Positions 1 to 11,460 of a DNA stretch of 64,000 nt are shown in pieces. The DNA lies in NCBI GenBank assembly GCA_026225945.1, contig JAMJFZ010002884.1:2232001-2296000 (forward strand), in the 5' to 3' direction. Origin of the DNA: Cricetomys ansorgei. Lineage: Eukaryota > Chordata > Mammalia > Rodentia > Nesomyidae. The notes beneath the pieces were generated by a model that was given only the letters and a program-made list of their open reading frames with translations, did no database searches and was not told where the DNA came from. Numbering within the stretch: the first letter of the stretch is position 1; every line of letters starts with the position of its first letter. The translations under genes were made by a program, and so were the position numbers.

Positions 1-44
1 TTATGTGGAGTAGAGAAAGTTCTTAACATATATTAAGAAGAAAG

Positions 45-189
45 GACTAGGCATGGCAACACATACCTATAATCCTAGCATATTTAGGAGGCTAAGACAA
101 GAAAATTATGCATTCAAATCCAATCTCTATTATATAAGAAGTTTAAGGGCAGCCTGGGATGGATGGTGAGACCCTCTCTAAAAGAAAGT
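45..189 (+). mobile_element. B1 SINE, diverged
   Basis: The text runs in B1 order: GGCATGGCAACAC-A, CCTATAATCCTAGCA, then GCAGCCTGGGATG and a GAGACCCTCTCTAAAAG end. Many substitutions mark it as an old copy. Confidence 0.75.
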
Positions 190-689
190 TATGTGCCAGA
201 GTTTCTAAGATTTATGGCAAGCTATTGTTCATCTCTTACTCTGCTTAATCTATAAATGAAACTCTACCATAGGAAACAAAAATAGCATAGATAGGATTTG
301 ATACCACCTCCCATATCAGGCATCTACCAGGGATCTTGATATGAATAAAGAATGGCTATACTGACCCATATTCCTTGTAAACCTAAAGAACTAAAGACAC
401 TGGAGATTTAACCTAAGGCTTCACACATAACTATATCGGTACCTTGTCCCTGTGCTATATCCTAAGCTCATATAGGCAGGAATTTCAAGCAACACTTTAG
501 CAAATTTAACCCAGCAACACATAAGAAAACTAAGTTGGGCTTATCCTTGGTATCCTAACCAAGTTGGGCTTATTCCAGGAAGTAGCCATCGTAACTCATC
601 CCAACATTGTACTGCCTTCGCCTTACAATTTCAGTCAATGAAAATGATTTGACAAAGTGTATTCTTCATAAAAGCTTTCTACAGCCTAG
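190..689. other. No feature recognised; short direct repeat
   Basis: The only pattern seen is a direct repeat of AAGTTGGGCTTAT at 532-544 and 561-573. No gene or known repeat is recognised. Confidence 0.5.
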
Positions 690-1302
690 TAGGCTAGGAT
701 ACTGTGGCAGGAGAGTGACACAGAGGAATTATAAGTTCAAGGTTGGCTTGATCAATTTAGCTGTTAGGGCAAGCCGGGCAGGTTTCTAAGGAACCACGAG
801 ACACGAACCGCTGCAACATACATGAGGCATTTATTGATTACCGGCGCGCATCCGGGTCCTGCCTATCCCACGCAGGAGATGAGCATGGCAGGCCCCGATC
901 CCTTCCCCCCCAGCCCTTTTATGGGGTTCAGGGGAAAGGGATCTGGGGATGGGGACTCATGCAGCTTTGATTGGCTCAGAGCTCTCTGTTAAACTCATTG
1001 GTTGGGAGTTTCAAACGCGGGATGGGGGGGGGCATGGTCAACCTGTGCCCTTGGACTAGCCGTCCTTGAGACAGGGTGGCTCCTGGTATGCTGGGGAAGG
1101 ACGAATCCTGCTGATAAGCTTAATGGTCATTTCCCTGTGGGTGGGGAGGAGACTGAAGAGTACTGTTAATGGCTGTACTCGGGAAGGCATTTCTCAATAG
1201 GAGGCATTTCCCCCTATATGTGACTGCATTCCTAGGCTTCATATTTTTTTAAATCCTTTCATAGCAAGACATTGTTTCAAAATAAAAATGAATAAATAAA
1301 AA
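690..1302 (+). mobile_element. B1 SINE fragment split by a solo LTR
   Basis: The left part (690-761) ends TTCAAGGTTGGCTTGATCAATTTAGC. The right part (1262-1302) resumes TAGCAAGACATTGTTTCAAA and runs into an A-rich tail. Joining them at one copy of TAGC restores the usual B1 order, so the B1 was present before the LTR at 762-1261. Confidence 0.75.
762..1261 (-). mobile_element. Solo LTR, gammaretroviral (ERV1) type
   Basis: A 500-bp TG...CA unit is flanked by exact 4-bp duplications TAGC (758-761 and 1262-1265), the duplication length of gammaretroviruses. Read on the minus strand it has CCAAT boxes (GAGCCAATC near 970, ACCAATGAG near 995), a TATA box CCATAAAAGG (924-915) and AATAAA (835-830), then a short U5 containing GTTCGTGTCTCGTGGTTCC, similar in style to MLV-related U5. 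Its local G+C and CpG content are higher than its surroundings. There is no internal proviral sequence. The exact family is not identified. Confidence 0.85.
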
Positions 1303-1405
1303 GGCTGTGTGTATAGCTTGGTATAAGCGCAAAGAGAAAGTAAGAGAGCAGAGCATGTGGAAAAATCTAGGTTCAACCTATAGTACCACTAAATAATAAA
1401 CAAAC
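1303..1405 (+). mobile_element. ID-type (tRNA-Ala-derived) SINE, diverged
   Basis: A degraded ID text (GTATAGCTTGGTATAAGCGC ... AGGTTCAACC) follows the B1 tail and ends in an A-rich stretch. Confidence 0.5.
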
Positions 1406-1504
1406 AAATAAATAGTTATCCAAAGGTAACTATTTTTGACAGATAAAGTCTAACTATGAAAAATATATAGATAGTATCGTATTTAATGGTGATTATTTTT
1501 CTTG

Positions 1505-1828
1505 TACTATGGTTTGAATGTGTCCTCCAAAATCATGTGTTGGCAAAATTTTTGGGAGGTAAGGGATAGTTTTTTAAGTCATGGTGGCTCCACCGTGGTG
1601 AATAGATTAGTGGGAGTAAAAGGGCTTTAAGGTAGCAAATTTGATTTATTATGCTCTCTTACTCCATTTACTCTTTCACTATAGGATAACATAGTGAGAG
1701 GGCTCTTGCCAAACACTAGTCCCTTGATCTTTCAATATTCAGCCTCCAAAACCGTGGGAGAAATATGTTTCTGTTCATTATAGATTATCAGAACTGTAGT
1801 TTTCTATTGTAACTGGACTAAAACAGCC
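1505..1828 (+). mobile_element. MaLR-type LTR (MLT1/MST-like)
   Basis: It starts CTATGGTTTGAATGTGTCCTCC, has the AAAAGGGCTTTAAGG middle and CAGCCTCCAAAACCGTGGGAGAAATATG near the end, and closes GGACTAAAACAG. This is the characteristic order of old MaLR LTRs. Confidence 0.75.
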
Positions 1829-2199
1829 TCTATGATCTGGACTAAAGTTGACATGTCTAAACTTAACTGCTACCATTTAGCCTTATATTAAATGCTCTGG
1901 CTAGTGAAATTGAGCAAGAGAAGGAAACAGCCCACACTTGAAAGCAGTAAGTTGGATAATAATGTAGAATAACTTGAATATCTGATCATGTCCATTAAGA
2001 ATCTACTAGAACTAATATGTGACTTTATTAAGGTTGTGGGTTATAAAATCAATGCACAAATATTATTCTTTTTATATTAGCAACGAGCAGATAATAATTT
2101 ACCTTTAAGAATCAATGTCATTTAGAATATCACTTAGGATTTAAAACCACTTAAAGGCACTTATGGATAAATAGAGATGAAACTGGCAAAAGAAGTGCA
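1829..2199. other. No feature recognised
   Basis: A+T-rich sequence with stop codons in all frames. No recognised repeat or gene. Confidence 0.4.
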
Positions 2200-2366
2200 A
2201 GGAAGGACTGGTAATGTGAGTCTGATCCCCGGAATCCATTGGAATTCATGTAAAGGTAGGCGAAAACTGACAGCTCTACAGAATTGTTCCTTTACCTACA
2301 CATGCATGCCAAAGCATGTTCCCTCTATGCATCATAAACACACACACACACACACACACACACAGA
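2200..2366 (+). mobile_element. B2/B3-type SINE remnant with (CA)n tail
   Basis: Text such as GATCCCCGGAATCCATTGG, GACAGCTCTACAGAATTGT and CCTACACATGCATGCCA matches the right half of rodent tRNA-derived SINEs. It ends in a CA run at 2339-2363. Confidence 0.55.
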
Positions 2367-3036
2367 ACTACCACATGGTACCCCATTAATATCCACAATC
2401 TATACTTTCTATATTTATCTAAAAAAATTTAAGGAAATCACACATCACAAAGTATAGACTATTCACTTTGAAAAGGGGTAGAAACACCCTCTCTTGGACA
2501 GGAAGTCAGAAGATAGATATGACAGAACTTTAGACTGGTTTATTTAGTATGCAGCAAACATAATTCTTACTAAAGTCCTTATTTCTCTTCCTTGAACATA
2601 TGGCTCTGCTGGTGTGAGACTTGGAAAGAGGAAGTGAGCAATGTCTGGAGGTGGCCACTTGCAGCATGACTCACAAATACACCAGCAAAGTTGTTTTTCA
2701 ATGATGAAGACAGCAAAAGCAGACTTAGGGAAGAAGCAACCTCATTCTGGCAGCCTGCATCAACAGCAGCTTCCTCAACAGGCCACTTTTATTCTTAGAT
2801 TTAGAGATTGGTTCCTAGTAATTTAGTTTGCAGTGTGTTCTTTCATGGTGTTCAGCATTATCTAATACTCTTTACTGAACTAAGCTAAGTTTAATTGGCA
2901 AACTAGTTAGAATGGATGATTTGGTCTGCCTGTCTGTCTGCCTGCCTGTCTTCTTTTTTGTTTTTCTAAGACCAGGTCAACAGTCTATGATGTATTTTAA
3001 AAACAGAAGAATGCAAAATCCCTAACATATAGGAGG
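2367..3036. other. No gene; small CTGC/TGTC tract
   Basis: The only pattern is a (CTGT/CTGC)n tract at about 2925-2950. The 61-codon open frame at 2641-2826 has no recognisable protein features. Confidence 0.4.
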
Positions 3037-3330
3037 ATGCACACATACATACATACATACGCACACGTGTGAAGGCCAGAGGTCAACTATAGGTGTCTTC
3101 TTCTATTGTTCACCACTTGTTTTTGACACAATTTTTCTTATTGAACCTGGAACTCACTGATTTATCTAGATGGGTTGTACCCAAAGTCCCTGGGGATCCT
3201 CCTGTCTCCACCTCCCCATGGCTGGAATTATAACCATACCCAGTTTTTTAATGTGGTTACTGGAGATCCAAACTCATGTCCTCAGGCTTGTGTGGCAAGT
3301 ACTTTACCCACTGAGCCATCTTCCCAGACT
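3037..3330 (-). mobile_element. B4 SINE (ID-B1 composite)
   Basis: Reading on the plus strand: CATA/CACA tail, GAAGGCCAGAGGTCAACT, B1-like middle, then GGTTACTGGAGATCCAAACTC and ACTGAGCCATCTTCCCAG. This is the reverse complement of B4. Confidence 0.8.
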
Positions 3331-3908
3331 TCTTTTTTTTTTTTTATCTTGAGAAGCTTACAGAAAAAGGAGAGTCACTGAACTAGGTAGAGGTAGTTTG
3401 ACATTTCTTCAGTGAGCCCAGTGCATTTCACATCTGATTGTGGTGAATGGTACAGAGATGTAAGTGTTGATCTATCTACCTTATACCTAGGAGCTTCCTG
3501 AGAATGTCAGCCATTTCAAAAAGCTACATCAGCAAGAATGTAATTCTTCAAAAATAATTATCTTTGCTTTACTTTAATGGCACTTCCTAGTAGTATGTGA
3601 TTCATTACAGTTGCTATTTGTTCAGAATTTCAAGATGAGTCCTGTGAATTCTGCCCTTCCCTCTTTTCAACCATTTCCTGCTTTCTCAAGAGTCTTTTTT
3701 CATTCTGAATTGTCAAATTCTTTCACAGCTAAATGGATGAAATGGCACCTTTATTTATATGCTATACAAACTGAGGGTGAAAAAATCTATGGCCACATCC
3801 CTGAAAAGAGCATAGGAATCCTTCAAGAAGCAGTTGATATGCACTTAGGTATACACACTACAGACTCCAACACATTTATGATTTGTTTAGTTTGGAGGTT
3901 TTAATCAC
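3331..3908. other. No feature recognised
   Basis: A 97-codon frame at 3611-3904 starts in mid-sequence and runs into the TCTA repeat. No conserved domain is seen and it is treated as chance. Confidence 0.4.

Positions 3909-3949
<41 letters not shown>
3909..3949 (+). repeat. (CTAT)n microsatellite
   Basis: About ten perfect tandem CTAT units. Confidence 0.97.
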
Positions 3950-3954
3950 GCATT

Positions 3955-4080
3955 TATGTGTGTGTTCATGTATGTCTGTGCATGTGTTCTATGGCACATG
4001 TGTGAAGGTCAGAAGAAAACACTATTAATTTGATGAGAGAACTTGTTCTCACCACCATGAGTAGGTTTCCATCAAAATAT
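3955..4080 (-). mobile_element. SINE remnant (B3/B4-like)
   Basis: TGTGTTCATGTATGTCTGTG, then GGCACATGTGTGAAGGTCAGAAG, matches the 3' side of rodent SINEs in reverse orientation. The copy is truncated. Confidence 0.5.
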
Positions 4081-5019
4081 GGAAACTTCAGCTTTTTAGT
4101 TCCTCCAGGCTGAAAACCACAGGAATTTTAGTAAAGTTCAATTTCAGGAAAAAGGCTGAAGAAATTCTCTTAGCACACATACACATATATTTTTCCATTT
4201 CTGCAGTCTGACTTCATCATTTTCCTGAGGAGTTTTTCTGAACCCCCAAGAAGAAGTCAGCAGGTGCTACCTTCTGAAATACCTGCTATTTTTCTTGTTT
4301 CTTGCTTTAAATTGAGAAACACTTATGAATCCTCATGAAGTATAACATAATAATTTGACAAATTTATAATGTAATGATCTGATTAGAGTTATGCGTTCTT
4401 ACATCTCTTCAAACTCAGATCATCAGATCAGAAGCAAGTGATTTTATCCACTAACCATATTGCCAGCCCCAGAAAACATTCTTCAAGGCAGGTGATGACG
4501 ACTTTATTGTCCTTGTGCCATTTCAGCTACTTCAGGAATATTAATAGACTTGGTCATATGGTGCTATAATCTACCTATACCCATGAAAAGTCGCGTGTCC
4601 CTCTAGGACTTAGTTTCCTTATAGAATCAGAGATGATAAAAGATTAATAATTTATGTACATTTCCACTTAGAAACTCTGCCTATTTATTCATCTTCTAAG
4701 CACACATAGTATTCAATCATTCTAAATTAATAAACATACGAAAAATGGTAGAGAAAGGTACAAATGCAAAGGATAAAATTAAGAAAACCTGGGAAACCAC
4801 ATTTTTATTAATATTCTTCATGTGGCAATTGATTATGATTTATTTTTAACATCACTTCTACTGTTATTTAAATTATGTACTGAGTGGCTTTATTAAGTAA
4901 GTCAACAAAATAATTGTTGATCATTTACCACTGACAAAGACTGTTTAGACAGTGAGCATACAGTGATTTAAACATATTCATTTGGATTGCCAAAAAGATC
5001 ACAAATACAATTTTTTGTC
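4081..5019. other. No gene; short SINE end near 4410-4468
   Basis: CAAGTGATTTTATCCACTAACC followed by a GCCAGCCCC end at about 4468 looks like the 5' end of a SINE in reverse. Otherwise this is A+T-rich sequence without recognised features. Confidence 0.4.
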
Positions 5020-5160
5020 TGTTTTTCAAGACAGTGTTTTTCTGTGTGGCCTTGGCTGTCCTTGAACTTAATCTGTATACTTCGCTGGCCTGTAATCCTC
5101 TTCCTGTCTCTACCTCTCAAGTACTGGAATTAAAGGCATGTGCTACCATTACCTGGCATA
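5020..5160 (-). mobile_element. B1 SINE
   Basis: Reverse B1 order: TTTTTCAAGACAGTGTTTTTC, GGCTGTCCTTGAACTT, CTGGAATTAAAGGCATGTGC and ACCTGGC. Confidence 0.85.
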
Positions 5161-5284
5161 AAAATACATTTTAAGTAAAGGACTGATATAGGCACTTTAT
5201 AAATTGCAGTCAATGCTATCTTGAATATGACAGTTCCTCAGGTAATTGTTTTGGCTTAGTCTTTGCTTAAAATGGAATCTTTAC

Positions 5285-5355
5285 AATCTTATTTTAGATG
5301 TATTTATTTTATGCATATGAGTGTTTTGCTTACATGCATGTCTGTATAACATATG
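5285..5355 (-). mobile_element. B2/B3 SINE 3' fragment
   Basis: TTTATTTTATGCATATGAGTG and TTACATGCATGTCTGT are the reverse of a B2/B3 3' end. The fragment is cut off where the L1 begins. Confidence 0.6.
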
Positions 5356-5371
5356 GTCAGCCTGGACCACA

Positions 5372-8145
5372 TCGTGAGTTGAAGATACAAATGACAAATG
5401 GACAGTGAAAGAAATCAGGAAATCAACACCTTTCACAATAGCCACAAATAACATAAGGTATCTTGGGATGACTCTAACCAAGCAAATCAAAGACTTGTAT
5501 GACAAAATTTTCAATCCCTGAAGAAGGAAATTGAAAATCTCAGAAGATGGAAAGATATCCTATGCTCCTGGGTTGGTAGAATTAACATAGTAAAAATGGC
5601 CATCTTACTAAAAGCAATGTACAGATTCAAAGTAATCCCTATCAAAATACCAATTCAATTCTTTACAAAACTTGAAAGGACAATACTCAACTTCATATGG
5701 AAAAACAAAAAACCCAGGGTAGCTAAGATAATCCTAAAAAATAAAAGAACTTCTGAAGGTATCAACATCACAGATCTTATGCTGTATTACAGAGCCATAG
5801 TGATAAAAACCGCAGGATATTGGCACAAAAACAGATATGAGGATCAGCGGAACTGAATCAAGAATCCAGACATAAATCCACACATTTACACACAGCCTAT
5901 CTTCAATAAAGAAGTCAGAAATATTCAATAGAACAAAGAAAGCATCTTTAACAAATGGTACTGGTCTAATTGGATGCCCACATGTGGAAGAATGCAAATA
6001 GATCCATATCTATCGCCATGCACAAAATTCAAGTCCAAATGGATCAAAGACCTCAATATAAAACCAGGTACAATGAAACTGATAGAAGAGAAAATGGGGA
6101 ATAACCTTGAGCGAAGTGGCACAGAAGAAAAGTTCCTGAGCAGAACACTGATGGCTCAGGCACTAAGATCAGTGATTAATGAATGGGACCTCATGAAACT
6201 GAAAAGCTTCTATAAGGCAAAGGACACTGTCAATAAGACAAAATGGCAGCCTACAGAATGGGAAAAGATTTTCACCAACTCCACTTCCAGTAGATGGCTA
6301 ACATCCAAAATATATAAAGAACTCAAGAAACTATACATCAAGACAGCAATCAATCCAATTAAAAAATGAGGCGAATATCTAAACAAAGAATTCTCAAAAA
6401 AGGAATCTCAAATGGCTGAGAAACACCTGAAGAAATGCTCAACATTTTTAGCCATTAAGGAAGTGCCAATCAAAACCACTTTGAGATTCCATCTTACACC
6501 TGTCAGAATGACACAAAGGACAGAATTACACAAAGGACAGCTCATGCTGGCAAGGATATGGAGAAAGAGGAGCACTCCTTCATTGCTGGTGGGAATGCAA
6601 ACTTGTACAGCCATTATGGAAATCAATATGGTGATTCCTCAGAAAATTAGAAATCGACCTACCTCAAGACCCAGCTATACCACTCCTGGGCATATACTCA
6701 AAAGAGGCTCTTTCCTACCAGAAGGACACTTGTTCTACTATGTTCATACCAGCTTTATTCATAATAGCTAGAAGTTGGAAACATCCTAGATGCCCTTCAA
6801 CTGAAGAATGGATAAAGAAATTATGGTATATTTACATAATGGAGTATTATTCAGCTATTAAAAAAATAACTACATGAACTTTTCAGGCGCATGGATGGAA
6901 CTAGAAAAAAAAAAACATTCTGAGTGATGTAACCCAGTCACAGAAAGAAAAACATGGTATGAACTCACTTATACGTGAATACTAACTGCTAAGCAAAGGA
7001 GAAAGGTACTAGTATCCACAGACAGAAAAACCATGCAACAAGGGTCCCAGTTGAAGCACAGGAATCTCCCTGGTAGATTGGAAATTCAACAGAGGGTGTA
7101 GGAGGTTGGGAATGGGAGCAGAGAGGACCAAGAGGAGGAGAGGAACGGAGAAGGAGAGGAACGGAAGGTGAAAATATATGGAGAGATGATAAGAATTGGG
7201 AGATAATTAGAGGATGATCGGGAGACCTAGTGGAAACTCACAGGAATCTAATGAGGAAACTCTAGCAAGGATTCCTAGTAATCAGGGACAAGGAGCCTGA
7301 ACAGGCCATTTCCTGAGGTCAGGCACAGTTTCCAGCGGTCAGACAGGGACACCATTCCAGCCACAAAACCTCTGATTTATGGACTGTCCATCCTGCAAGA
7401 TACTTATTGACAGTGGAAAGACAGAACTCCATGCCAAAGGAAGGAACTCCTGCCTGAAACTCAGGACAGGCCAGGAACTAGAGACTGGATAACCCGGAGT
7501 CAATTTCTAATGATGTCATTCTCTGCTCATAGTTGGGTACCTAGCCCAGTCCTCACCAGAGAGGATCCCCTCAGCACCTGAGAGGAGCATCCAGAGAGGC
7601 CCAGGGCCAAACATCATCCAGAGATCAGGGAACCCCATGAAAGGGGGAGAGGAGGGATGGCAGAAACCAGAGGGACTGAGGACACCAGGAGAACAAGCCC
7701 CACATTGTCAACTGACTAGCACTCTTAGGGACCCACAGAGACTGAAGCCATAGACACGGAACCTGTAGGATCCCCTAAATACATCTCATAGCTGTCTAAA
7801 TTGGAGTCCTTGAAAAATTCTCATAGACTGGAGTTGGAGTATCTCTGAGCATTTTACCAACCTCTCAGACTCTTTTCTCCTGCTGGGCTGCCTGGCCTAC
7901 TCTTGATGTAGGGATTGGTGCCTGGCCTCGTTCCATCCCGCTATGCCATGCACCAATTGTGCTGTAACCAGAGAGGTTTTTTTCTGAGGAGAAGGGGGAA
8001 TATTAGTGGGTGGTGATGGGGCCAGATCTGGGGGAGATGGGAGGGGATTGAGGTGGAGGGAGGGGAGGAGGTGGGTCGGTATGTATTCTATAAGTTGTAT
8101 GAAGGGAAAAAAAATTAAAAATAAAAAATGAAAAAAAAGAATTGA
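5372..8145 (+). mobile_element. L1 LINE, 5'-truncated, with decayed ORF2 3' part and full 3' UTR
   Basis: From about 5380 the plus strand encodes the C-terminal part of L1 ORF2 in pieces. These lie at 5596-5856 (fingers-to-C-terminal linker region, with the NFIWKNKKP motif), 5974-6369 (with RIDPYLSPCTK-like and WDLMKL motifs) and 6412-6771 (with MAEKHLKKCS and TTLRFHLTPVRM). Stops and frameshifts separate the pieces, so it is dead. The reverse-transcriptase core and endonuclease are missing. The C-terminal ...YSAIKK-type region follows to about 6980. A G/A-rich 3' UTR of about 1.1 kb follows and ends in an A-rich tail near 8120-8145. 5' truncation is the usual outcome of L1 insertion. The 3' UTR does not match what I remember of mouse families. 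Confidence 0.9.
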
Positions 8146-8610
8146 GTTTATGAGATGAAAGATTCTTATCCATTCCCAGCCTCGTGGTGCTCTTTGTTCA
8201 CAACCTTTGACAGGGGCAAAGTGCAAGCCTTTATATCTTTTCTTTGAAAGTCTGCTATATGTTCCAGATTCCTGCATTTATGGTAAACAACTCAATTTTG
8301 CAAGTGAAAATTTAAGTAGTACTCTGAAAGCAGAAGGAACTGACATGAGTGTGGAGACCCTGATGTAAAGGCAGCTTTTAGGTGTTTGTCTCAATGTCTA
8401 CCAAGAGGTTCTTACCAGAGGCTGAATAGAAGGGCTCCCTTAATTTGGACTCTCATTCTTTAAACTGTGACACAAATACGTGTATTTTTCACCAGATATT
8501 TTCTTGTAGTAACATAAAACATGTGAGTGTAATAGTCAAATGATCTTCAAAATGTTCATAAAGGCTAAACAGCAAGGAAACGATATAGCCCCTTTTAAAA
8601 ACGGTATGGT
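8146..8610. other. No feature recognised
   Basis: Apparently single-copy sequence with no coding potential. Confidence 0.4.
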
Positions 8611-8733
8611 GGGCTGGAGAGATGGCTCAGTTTTCAGGAGAACTTGGTGCTCAATCATGAGGGCCAGTTTGAATTCCAACATCCATATAAAAAACTGAAT
8701 GTCTTGCAAATACTTTTAACTCCAGCCCCAAGG

Positions 8734-8779
<46 letters not shown>

Positions 8780-8836
8780 ATGTGCACACACACACAAACA
8801 CACACACACATTATATATATTCTAAATAAAATAAGA
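8611..8836 (+). mobile_element. B2/B3-type SINE with long (CA)n tail
   Basis: It begins GGGCTGGAGAGATGGCTCAG, the canonical tRNA-derived SINE head with its A box. CA runs follow at 8737-8775 and 8785-8810. The two open frames over the CA run are artefacts of the repeat. Confidence 0.85.
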
Positions 8837-9239
8837 TAAAATGTTTTTCCTAAGAATAAAGTTGGATTCTTGCTTACATTGTTAGTGATGAGAGGACAAA
8901 GACAGCTCCATGCTGTCACTCTAAACTGTCCTTCGAGTTTCTCTAATCATTTTAGAGACCTTGACTCAGGCCCGATTGGGATTTCTGGCTTTGGTACAGA
9001 AAAAAAATTTCAGGTATAACCAATTTTAAACAGTTGGTGATTTTATTGAAAATGTTAATAAAGGCTCTCAAGAACAGAGCATCAGGGTAAAGAGGGTACA
9101 GCCAAATGTAGATGTGGGTCTTCAACGGAGAGTTATAATGAATTGTTTCAGTGTGAGTTATAGATAGCATTTTAGTGGTTCTCAGTTTATGTCTCAAAAA
9201 GTCAGTAAGTATAGGAAGGAGACATACAAGATGCTAACA
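8837..9239. other. No feature recognised
   Basis: No confident repeat or gene. It could be the more diverged upstream part of the L1 3' UTR that follows. Confidence 0.3.
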
Positions 9240-10410
9240 GAGAAAAGCAATCAATCCTATCCAACTTTAATACCTACAAACCACAGTAAACATCAGCACA
9301 GCAAGATATTCCTAGATGTGCAATAGTGGCATATTGAGGTAACCAACAGCCACCTAATTGGAGTTAAGTCCCACTCAATAGGACAGAATTCTCATCTGGC
9401 ATTGTAAACATAGCCTACCTCCCATGGCTGGTGAGGCCATAGCACCTAGAGGAGAACCTACTTCTTCCACTTTCCTAAAGCAATAAAGTACCAAACTGCA
9501 TTCTAAATACTTATATCCATAGATATATATTATATGTTATACTTTATGTATTATATTATATTCACAGTGCTTTCAGTACAGGATGTCCCTTCCTGTACTT
9601 ATCTTATGGCAAGTCCAATAATTACAAATGAAGATTTAAAAGAATTTTGAAGATTTCATACATAAAAGCTCTCCCTGCTTCTAACTGTATTGTAAACACT
9701 TATTCTTCTACTGTCAGGTAAATATAAAGCTCATCCTGGCCAAAGAAGCTCCTTTTTGCAGAAGAGGGAGATCATTACAGAAAGCCAGTTTGTTGAGGAA
9801 GTTTACTTTTAGTTATGTTTGAAACTGTTTTGTGCACTGTTGGGTGAGGGGCTGCCTAGGTTCTTGGCATTTTGTATTGTCTGCAGGTGTTGGATTTCTG
9901 TGGAGGATGTTTAATTGCTAATGATCTGCACATGGTATCAGTAGAACACCTAAGGAGTTCTGAATCCATAAAACACCTGAGCTGAGAGTCTGGCTTTCCA
10001 CTGTTAATCGAGTATGGTACTGGCCGGGATGGTGGCTCCCGTCTGAGGTCTGGCAATGTTTGCAGCTGTGAAATTTGCCTCCTTGTCTTCCTGGCTGAGT
10101 CCACACAGTAGGCTAACTACTACACCCATTGGGTTAAAATGCAGAGATCAACTGATCGTGGATTGCTCATCCCCAATCAGTACATCACAGTCTCTATACA
10201 TAAGCTAGAAGAGCAGGTAGAAAGATTTTGAAAGCCAGAGGAGCACGACATCTACTATGAGATAGTCCTGACTAAGAAAAAAGGAAGACAAGAAGTGGGA
10301 GGGGGCGTTGGATCAGAGAGGAGTTGGGGAGACTAGTGGTGTGTGAATGTGATCAAGATACAGTGCATAAAATTCTCAAATATTTAATAAAATATTATAT
10401 CTATATTAAA
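9240..10410 (+). mobile_element. Lx-type L1 3' UTR, split by a solo LTR
   Basis: AACCAACAGCCACCTAATTG, GAGGAGAACCTAC, CTTTCAGTACAGG and CAAAGAAGCTCC, then (after the LTR) GCAGAGATCAACTGATCG, AGCCAGAGGAGCA and a final GTGATCAAGATACAG ... AATAAAATATT, match the order of Lx-type L1 3' UTRs. The element is interrupted at 9791-10124. No coding part is present. Confidence 0.7.
9791..10124 (+). mobile_element. Solo LTR (family shared with 22639-22973)
   Basis: A 334-bp TG...CA segment starts TGTTGAGGAAG and ends CTACTACA. It aligns end to end with 22639-22973. It interrupts an L1 3' UTR. The flanking 6-mers CCAGTT and CCCATT each differ by one base from CCAATT, as expected of a decayed 6-bp duplication. 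Class II (ERVK-like) is inferred from duplication length. Orientation is taken from the likely polyadenylation signal in the sister copy. Confidence 0.75.
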
Positions 10411-10764
10411 AGATAAACCTTCCCCTGTTTTCTCTTTCTTTTGGTTTAGTGATGTTATCAGGTAGCTACGGCAATGCTATGGATGTAATTATAACCCAAT
10501 AAGACAGAAGCAGAAGCCACTAGGATCCTATAAGAGATTTGGTAGCTGCCCTTTGGTACCTAAATGAGGTTTCGGGTGATGTTCTAGAAAATTACAGGTT
10601 TATAGTTGGCAAGGGAGAAAGGCCTTGAGCAGTTATTAATTGTGCTGGAATTCTTGCTTCATTGCTGGCTTTGGCCAGACTCCTGGGTGACAGACTCTTT
10701 TTGGTCCTGGTGTTCCCACAATTTCCCCTATGTTTAAATCCTGCCTCAACATCCTGTGTAAAAA
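10411..10764. other. No feature recognised
   Basis: No gene or repeat recognised with confidence. Short minus-strand frames here are not protein-like. Confidence 0.35.
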
Positions 10765-10965
10765 GTAACTCCAGGGGGTTAAATGCTTTAACATAACACC
10801 CCACACTATAAAAGTCCTAGAAGAAATCTTTAAGAGAAAATGGTATGTCATTATATTTGGCAATCATTTATTGTATACAACATCAAAAATACTGCCAGAA
10901 CAAGTAAAAAATAGACAAATATGATTGTCTCAAACTTAAAAACAATGTGTAGTAAAGAAACAGTT
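10765..10965 (+). mobile_element. Old L1 (L1M-like) ORF2 fragment
   Basis: CACTATAAAAGTCCTAGAAGAAA ... TTTGGCAATCATTTATTG ... AAATAGACAAATATGATTGTC ... AGTAAAGAAACAGTT follows the ORF2 text of mammalian L1 but with many changes. Confidence 0.65.
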
Positions 10966-10984
10966 GAGTGAAAGGATATCTTCT

Positions 10985-11160
10985 CCCTGAGATCAGGCTA
11001 TGCCCTGCTCTGTGTTACTCCATGTTGTAAAACAGTTATATTCCAGGCTCTGTCTTTCCTTGACAGATTCCATTTCACAAAACTGTTTGACTACATTCTG
11101 AGTGCAAACACAGACAGGATGACTCTGCTCTTTGGTGGGCACAGAAAAAAAAAGCACCAT
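10985..11160 (+). repeat. Unclassified interspersed repeat, copy 1
   Basis: GATCAGGCTATGCCC, TATTCCAGGCTCTG and ATTCTGAGTGCAAACACAGA recur in the same order at 15570-15690. It is possibly an LTR piece; I cannot name the family. Confidence 0.55.
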
Positions 11161-11290
11161 CTAACATCACCCACAAGACACAGACCGAAGAGTAACCTAT
11201 TCCTAAAAATAAAAAGGATGCTTTGCTATCCTATAAGTTTATCTAAGTAAATTGGGACCAAGCGCACATGGGCAAATTATCATCATATTA

Positions 11291-11460
11291 GTAGCTGGCG
11301 AGATGGTTTGGCAGGTAAAGGCCATTAAGCTTCACCACTTAAGTTTGATACCTGGAACTCACGTGGTAGGAGAAGAGGTTTAACTGCATGGCACGCACAT
11401 GCACACACACATTCATACTGCCCCACCCTCACACACTAACTGAATAAAAATGTAAAAAAC
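11291..11460 (+). mobile_element. B3-type SINE
   Basis: AGCTGGCGAGATGGTTTGGCAG head, TTTGATACCTGGAACTCACG B-box region, CA-rich middle and an AATAAAAATG tail. Confidence 0.75.

Noticed and set aside
5596..6771. Three open frames resembling reverse-transcriptase proteins
   Set aside because: They are frameshifted pieces of the 3' part of L1 ORF2, not independent genes. The catalytic core is absent.
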